DNA from: Thecamonas trahens ATCC 50062
Lineage: Eukaryota > Apusozoa > Apusomonadida > Apusomonadidae
Assembly (NCBI RefSeq): GCF_000142905.1
Contig: NW_013657665.1
Span: 76,164-140,163, forward strand
Reading direction: 5' to 3'
Length of the DNA: 64,000 nucleotides
The notes beneath the pieces are model-generated. The model was given only the letters and a program-made list of their open reading frames with translations. It ran no database searches and was not told where the DNA came from. Below, in pieces: positions 59,417-64,000 of this stretch. The stretch's first letter is position 1. Each line of letters begins with the position of its first letter. The position numbers were made by a program, and so were the translations under genes.

Positions 59417-60541
59417 ATGAAGCAGATGATGAAGACATTTGCTGCTCTGGGTATGCTGCTCCTCCTGGCGGGCATGGGCAGTGCCGCCTCGTGCGAGTAC
59501 TCTTACGACGCTCCGGAGGAGTGGGGCACTGTCTGCAATGCGCCGCTCTGCAACCAGACCATGGGCGCCCAGTCGCCAATCGACCTTATGCCGACGGCGA
59601 CAGTTGCTACTGCTGCCGCCATTCATCCTATCTACGGAAGTGCTTCTGGGCTTGAGGTCGAGAACAAGGGCCACACCATCCAGGTCTCCTACAACGCCTC
59701 GACCATGTTCCGCATCGAGTCAACGGCGCTCGGCGCCACCCGCAAGGTCCTTCAGCTCCACTTCCACACTCCTTCCGAGCACACTGTCAACGGCATGCAC
59801 TACCCGCTGGAGATGCATGTGGTCCATGCCGATGCTTCCAACAACCTCGCCGTGCTCGGCATTTTCTTTGAGACCTCGTCCATGACCTCGCCGCTGCTGC
59901 AGTCGGTTGTGGCCAACGCTGACGATCTTGCCGCCAAGGGCGACAAGGCCATGGCCTCGCTCGACCTCACCGAGGTTTCCAAGGCCGGCCTCTCGTACTG
60001 GTCGTACCCTGGCTCGCTCACCACCCCGCCGTGCTCCGAGGGTGTCTCGTGGATGGTCCTCCAGTCGCCGCTCAAGGCGAGCCAGGCCCAGATCGACGCC
60101 ATCGAGGCCATCATCGGCAAGTCCAACCGCCCCACGCAGCCGCTGGCCGGCCGCTCGGTCTCCTCTTACCGCGCCCCGGCTGCCGCCGCCATGTCGTCGA
60201 ATTCCATGGCTGCCGCCATGGCTGCCGACTCGGACGACGACGACTCGTCGGCTACCGCCGGCGCCGCGCTCTCTGGCGTCAACCTTGCCCTGCTGGTCAT
60301 CATGATGACTGGCCTCACCGTTGCCGTTGTGGTCTTTGGCATTCGCCTGCAATACATCACCCGCCTGCTCCTTTCCCTCGGTGCCGAGGTCGAGACTGCC
60401 AAGCCGGCTGCCGCCAAGAAGAGCAAGGGCAAGGGCAAGAAGAAGGGCACTCTGTTCTGGTCCGACTCGACCGACACCGACGAGGCCACCGATGCCCGCA
60501 CCGGCCTCTCGTACGACGAGTCCGACGAGGAGTCGTCGTGA
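59417..60541 (+). CDS. Alpha-carbonic anhydrase, secreted/membrane-anchored
   Basis: 374 residues from the ATG giving MKQMMKTFAALGMLLLLAGM, a signal peptide. The alpha-CA domain has the zinc ligands H115 and H117 in LQLHFHTPSEHTVNG and H134 in EMHVVHAD. QSPID precedes them, and YPGSLTTPPCSEGVSWMVL follows. After the enzyme domain comes a Ser/Ala/Asp linker, one transmembrane helix (LALLVIMMTGLTVAVVVFGI) and a short tail rich in Lys then Asp/Glu. The topology is thus type I, enzyme outside or in the endomembrane lumen. It hydrates CO2 to bicarbonate. A C12 run precedes the gene (59257-59268). It is convergent with the carotenoid oxygenase gene, 43 bp apart. Confidence 0.93.
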   Translation: MKQMMKTFAALGMLLLLAGMGSAASCEYSYDAPEEWGTVCNAPLCNQTMGAQSPIDLMPTATVATAAAIHPIYGSASGLEVENKGHTIQVSYNASTMFRIESTALGATRKVLQLHFHTPSEHTVNGMHYPLEMHVVHADASNNLAVLGIFFETSSMTSPLLQSVVANADDLAAKGDKAMASLDLTEVSKAGLSYWSYPGSLTTPPCSEGVSWMVLQSPLKASQAQIDAIEAIIGKSNRPTQPLAGRSVSSYRAPAAAAMSSNSMAAAMAADSDDDDSSATAGAALSGVNLALLVIMMTGLTVAVVVFGIRLQYITRLLLSLGAEVETAKPAAAKKSKGKGKKKGTLFWSDSTDTDEATDARTGLSYDESDEESS

Positions 60542-60584
60542 GTCGCACGCGATCCTGATGTAAACACACCTTCGTTTTGCGCCA

Positions 60585-62192
60585 TCAACTGTTGCCGTTG
60601 GCAAGCGCGCTCACGGCGCCGAGTCCGAGATGGAGGCCGTGGAAGCCGTATGGAACCCGGACGCCGAGTTCGACCGATGCCATTGGAATTGTGGTCATGT
60701 CTGCTGCCGAGTACACAGCAAACGTCGAGGTCTCGCTCACCTCGTCGTAGACAAAGGTGAGAAGGAAGCCATCGTCCTCGGGAGCACCACTGCCCGACGC
60801 CGACCGCGGCACAAACACCGCCTCGCCGCCGCACTTGCCGGCGCCAAACTCGATGACGCCAACGATGCGCTCCGAGGCAAGATGATACTTGACAATGGCG
60901 TCAAACTCGAGCCCACTCTCGGCCGATCGCCGCGCTAGGTACACGTACTCGGGCGGCGAGCTCGCGCCGACTGTCCGCGGCGCGGCGATCGGGAACTCGG
61001 CCGGAACGTTCGGCAGTAGCGGACGCTCCGTGACCGCGCCCGTCCTCACATCAAGCCGCCACTCGTAAAGGTAGGCTGAGAGCGCTGACAGCCGGTCCGG
61101 GTCGCCGGCATCACCAAGGACGTTGAGGTCAAAGTTCGGATAGCGGAGTGCCACGAGGACCACAACTCTGCCGCCGTCCACTTCCCAAGCCGCGGCGGTG
61201 TGAAAGACAAAGCACGGCTCGACATCGAACCAGCGCGGGACAGAGCCGGGCTCTGCAGTCCGTGGCATAAGCCCAATGCGCGCGCCGCACGCACGATCAA
61301 ACACAAATGGTATGCCTCCCTTGGTCACCATGTCGGCCGGGCGGAAGACGAGCGGCAAGTCGAGGATGAGCCCAAAGCTGGGCGTCACCGCCATGTCGTG
61401 GATCATGACCGGCCGCGGGAGGTCGATGGCGACCGATGGTCGCTTGACGCCTTGAGCGGTGACCGAGGCATAGTAGGCGTACGGCGGGCCGCCGAGCGCG
61501 TAGCCGAAGAAGAACATCTCGCCAGTGGCCGCGTCGATCTTGGGATGCGCCGTCATCTCGTGGTCTAGCGCGCCATCAAAGTCAAAGTGGTCTTGCGAAG
61601 TGACAGCGTTGTCGGCTAACCCGAGCGAGAATGGGAGCCCGTTCTCAACGAGTGCGAGGAAGCGGGCGGCGTGGTAGACAAGCGCCGTGTTGTTGGTAGC
61701 TGCGCGGAGGCCTGTGCCGAGTGAGCCGTGGGCGGTGGTAACACCCGCCACGCCACGAACCTTGGCCAGCAGCAGAGCGACAAGGCCCATCGCGCCCTGC
61801 ATGTCGCCAATCTTGGTCGCCAGCGGCTTGCCGGCAGTCATCTCAGCCACCGCCCGCGGCGTGCGGAGCTGGTGGCAGGCGTACGTAACCGTGTCAGCCG
61901 CCTCGATCTTGACCGAGTGCACCATACCGTCGCCGTCGAACCAGTGGTAGCCGGCGCGCGGCTGGACTGCTGGATTGGGGCCGTTGCGAGCAAAGACCGT
62001 GCCCACCAGCGCTGCAGGCATGTTGCCGGTCGTCACGTCAAGCGCCAGCGGCTGGGCCGTCTCGTCCACGGGGCCAAAGTTGCCTGCAAGAAACATGTTC
62101 TCCGCCGCCCTGCTCCTCGCCACGACCCAGATCAGCGCCTCGAGAACAGCGACTACCGCCCGGGCCACGACTTGCACAAAGGCTCTCAGCAT
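60585..62192 (-). CDS. Carotenoid cleavage oxygenase (RPE65/CCD family)
   Basis: 535 residues from the ATG giving MLRAFVQVVARAVVAVLEAL, a hydrophobic/Arg N-terminus that could be a membrane anchor or targeting signal. Family blocks: VFARNGPNP, YHWFDGDGMVHSV, HEMTAHPKIDAATGEMFFFG, and the four iron-binding histidines H216 (TAHPK), H265 (MIHDMA), H331 (FVFHTAAAWE) and H518 (YGFHG). All four are conserved, so the enzyme should be active. The family splits a double bond of carotenoids or apocarotenoids to aldehydes such as retinal. Length fits (500-600). An upstream in-frame extension was rejected as leader because it is Cys/His/Gly-rich without family similarity. Confidence 0.93.
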   Translation of the reverse strand: MLRAFVQVVARAVVAVLEALIWVVARSRAAENMFLAGNFGPVDETAQPLALDVTTGNMPAALVGTVFARNGPNPAVQPRAGYHWFDGDGMVHSVKIEAADTVTYACHQLRTPRAVAEMTAGKPLATKIGDMQGAMGLVALLLAKVRGVAGVTTAHGSLGTGLRAATNNTALVYHAARFLALVENGLPFSLGLADNAVTSQDHFDFDGALDHEMTAHPKIDAATGEMFFFGYALGGPPYAYYASVTAQGVKRPSVAIDLPRPVMIHDMAVTPSFGLILDLPLVFRPADMVTKGGIPFVFDRACGARIGLMPRTAEPGSVPRWFDVEPCFVFHTAAAWEVDGGRVVVLVALRYPNFDLNVLGDAGDPDRLSALSAYLYEWRLDVRTGAVTERPLLPNVPAEFPIAAPRTVGASSPPEYVYLARRSAESGLEFDAIVKYHLASERIVGVIEFGAGKCGGEAVFVPRSASGSGAPEDDGFLLTFVYDEVSETSTFAVYSAADMTTIPMASVELGVRVPYGFHGLHLGLGAVSALANGNS

Positions 62193-62889
62193 GGCACTGT
62201 TGGTGCGGTGGCGTGGTGGTGTAGTGTTGTGATACGACCTTGCCCAGCCCAGCCTGCCACTGCCACAGGTGCCAGGCTTGTGACGAGGCCATGATGAGCC
62301 GGCATGATGACCGCCGGCGATTCCCGTCACGCCACACGCATTTGATACTCCCACCGCCGCCAGCCACGGCCAGCCACCATACCAGGCGATCTCAAGCGGG
62401 GCCCTGGTTGATGCACCGTTGATGCCTGTTGATGCCGGTTGATGCCTGTTGATGCAGCAGCAGTGCAAAACGTCATCAAGCCATTTGGCTGTCATCGCAA
62501 GGCCAGCCCATACTCACCCTCCCTTCCCTGTCCACCTCTGTCCACCCCGACACCCCCCCCCCCCCCCAAACCCCAACCCCCAACCCCCCCTCCCCCCAAG
62601 CCCCCCTACCCCACACCCCTTCCCCCGCATTATTTTCTTCGGTCCAACATGGCTTCCAAAAAAAAAAAGCCTCACTGAAGTGGAAGTGAGGCGGAAGCAA
62701 TTGCCGAGGCGATTCACAGCCAGCCAGCCCTCCCCGACCTCCCCCCCGCACACGGAGCACCGTCTTCTCCAGAGAAGCATTGGTGAGTGAGTTCCACTCC
62801 TCCCCACCCTCTTGCGCAAGTAGCGGAGGAGTACGCAGCAAAGAGTAGCTGGACACTGTTGTGAGTGTGGGCGTACTCTCTCTCTGTAG
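62193..62889. other. Divergent intergenic region plus 5' part of M8 gene 2
   Basis: Includes five copies of a 10-bp GTTGATGCCT-like unit (62407-62456), a C15 run (62553-62567) and an A11 run (62657-62667). A splice donor GTGAGT at 62783 and an acceptor TCTCTCTGTAG ending at 62889 define a 107-bp intron joining in frame to the M8 gene. The upstream exon frame (62449-62782) lacks an obvious ATG near the expected start. Confidence 0.55.
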
Positions 62890-64000
62890 AGGCTGTGGAC
62901 CACAACGAGCATGGCCAGGTTGGGAACGCCCCGCAGTGGGTGGTGGCGTTGGTGGCTCTCGCCGTGGCGTTTGTTGTTGTGCGTGGAACGCCGACAGAAC
63001 GAGGCGAGGCCACAGACGGGAGGCCAAAAGCCACACCCGCACATCACGAGTGCATTCATGACAAGCTTCACATGCTCCATGCCGAGCTGCCGCAAATGGC
63101 GGCGCATGCCCGGCTCGCCCCTCAGGACTATGACCATGGGCCGGCGGAACAGGCGAGGATCTCGGCCCGGAGCGGCTCGGAGGGAACCGGGCCTATTGGA
63201 CCCATCCGCCTTGTCCTCGACTTTACCTACTTTGGCTCGAGCGACGACGTTGATCGGACGTGCCTCAATGAGGGCGACTCGGTGAAGATCGGGGACCCGA
63301 GCTCGACGTCGGACGTGTGCTCGGACACGGTCAACACCAATTGCTGGCTCGCTTGCGACGCCGAGTCGGTCTTTACCACCGCCAAGGGCGAACACCTGCA
63401 GAACAAGCTGCTTCCGCAGGCCAAGGCCTGGCTCGAGGGCGCACTCTCTGTTGTGCCATGCGCCGGCAATCTCAAGCTCACCGGCTCAACAGTCTGCGGG
63501 TACAACGGTGGCATCACCATCCCGCCGTCGTACACCAGTCCGGGCGTACCCGCTGACATGGTGCTGTTTGTCACAGCGCGCCCGACGCTCGGCAACGTCA
63601 TTGCCTACGCCGGCTCGTGCAAGGAAGACCAGTTTGGCCGCCCAGTCGCCGGCCACATGAACTTTGGCCCGAACAAGGTCGATCTCGCCTCGGAAATGTA
63701 CAGCATGCAGCTGGGCGTCGCCATCCACGAAATCACCCACGCTCTCGGCTTCCAATCGTCCAAGTACGGTACGTTCAAGGATGGGCTCAATTCGACAAAC
63801 GCGCTCCCGGGCCCCATCACCGAGACCGACGATGGCATCACCTACCTCAAGACACCCAAGGTTGTGGCCACCGCTCAGGACTACTTTAACTGCCCCTCCA
63901 TCACCCGCATCCCTGTCGAAGACGCCGGCGGCGCAGGTACTGCAGGCTCCCACTGGGAGAAGCGGCTCTTCCTCGACGAGTTTATGACCGGCTCGTCGTC
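62890..64000 (+). CDS. Leishmanolysin-like (M8) metallopeptidase 2 (3' end beyond window)
   Basis: The exon is open from the acceptor at 62889 to the window edge, about 370 residues. A hydrophobic stretch (QWVVALVALAVAFVVVRG) looks like a signal peptide. Next come an M8-type prodomain/catalytic start (LVLDFTYFGSSDDVDRTCLN), the zinc motif HEITHALGF (first His codon at 63726-63728), a Cys pair region and the third-ligand motif SHWEKRLFLDEFMTGSS near the end. It shares the HExxHALGF...SHWEKR layout with the gene at 22973-24952 but differs elsewhere, so the two are old paralogues. The initiator is not settled: the in-frame upstream exon has no convincing ATG, and a homopolymer undercall at the A11 run could hide it. 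Confidence 0.85.

Overview
The window reads as nuclear DNA of a GC-rich, gene-dense, free-living flagellated protist. Codon third positions are strongly G/C, introns are few and short with GT-AG ends (donors mostly GTACGT or GTACGC), there are no operons, and the gene set is plainly eukaryotic: ATG2, BIRC6, La-related protein, WDR1/AIP1, dynamin, the centriolar protein CEP20, SepSecS and two leishmanolysin-type (M8) peptidases. The composition and gene content would fit an apusomonad such as Thecamonas; that assignment is my inference and was not checked against a database. No rRNA, tRNA, CRISPR array or transposon was recognised.

Layout. 1-12.3 kb: tail of a coiled-coil gene, GMPPA-like sugar nucleotidyltransferase (-), ATG2 (+), DH-PH RhoGEF-like protein (-). 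13.4-19.4 kb: SepSecS (+), CEP20/FOR20 (+), a tandem pair of related PH proteins (- -). 20.9-31 kb: LARP4-like (+), leishmanolysin-like (-), WDR1/AIP1 (+), a coiled-coil unknown (+), a RanBP2-zinc-finger/RBR-like protein (-). 31.3-44.7 kb: one 13-kb gene for a BIRC6/BRUCE-type giant ubiquitin-conjugating protein (-). 44.9-53.4 kb: an unknown protein (+), a Lys/Gly-rich basic protein (-), a minisatellite block, a BdhA-type 3-hydroxybutyrate dehydrogenase (+), a dynamin-family GTPase (-), an alpha/beta hydrolase (-). 53.4-55.0 kb: no recognisable gene. 55.0-64.0 kb: SARDH/DMGDH-type dehydrogenase (+), DGK1-type CTP-dependent diacylglycerol kinase (+), alpha-carbonic anhydrase (+), carotenoid oxygenase (-), and a second leishmanolysin-like gene running off the end (+).

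The most interesting locus is the BIRC6-like gene. It keeps the hallmark C-terminal UBC domain and neighbouring BIRC6 blocks. It also carries a TLDc-like domain roughly where human BIRC6 has a ubiquitin-like segment, two apparent tandem ubiquitin-interacting motifs, a short repeat family, and a BIR-like zinc module in which the usual His ligand is replaced.

Five reading-frame breaks in four otherwise well-conserved genes are each repaired by adding one base, four of them in or next to a homopolymer. I read these as probable sequence undercalls rather than pseudogenes. Convergent genes are packed very tightly (gaps of 12-179 bp, or 7- and 44-bp coding overlaps). Long C tracts on the sense strand recur in 5' flanks and introns.
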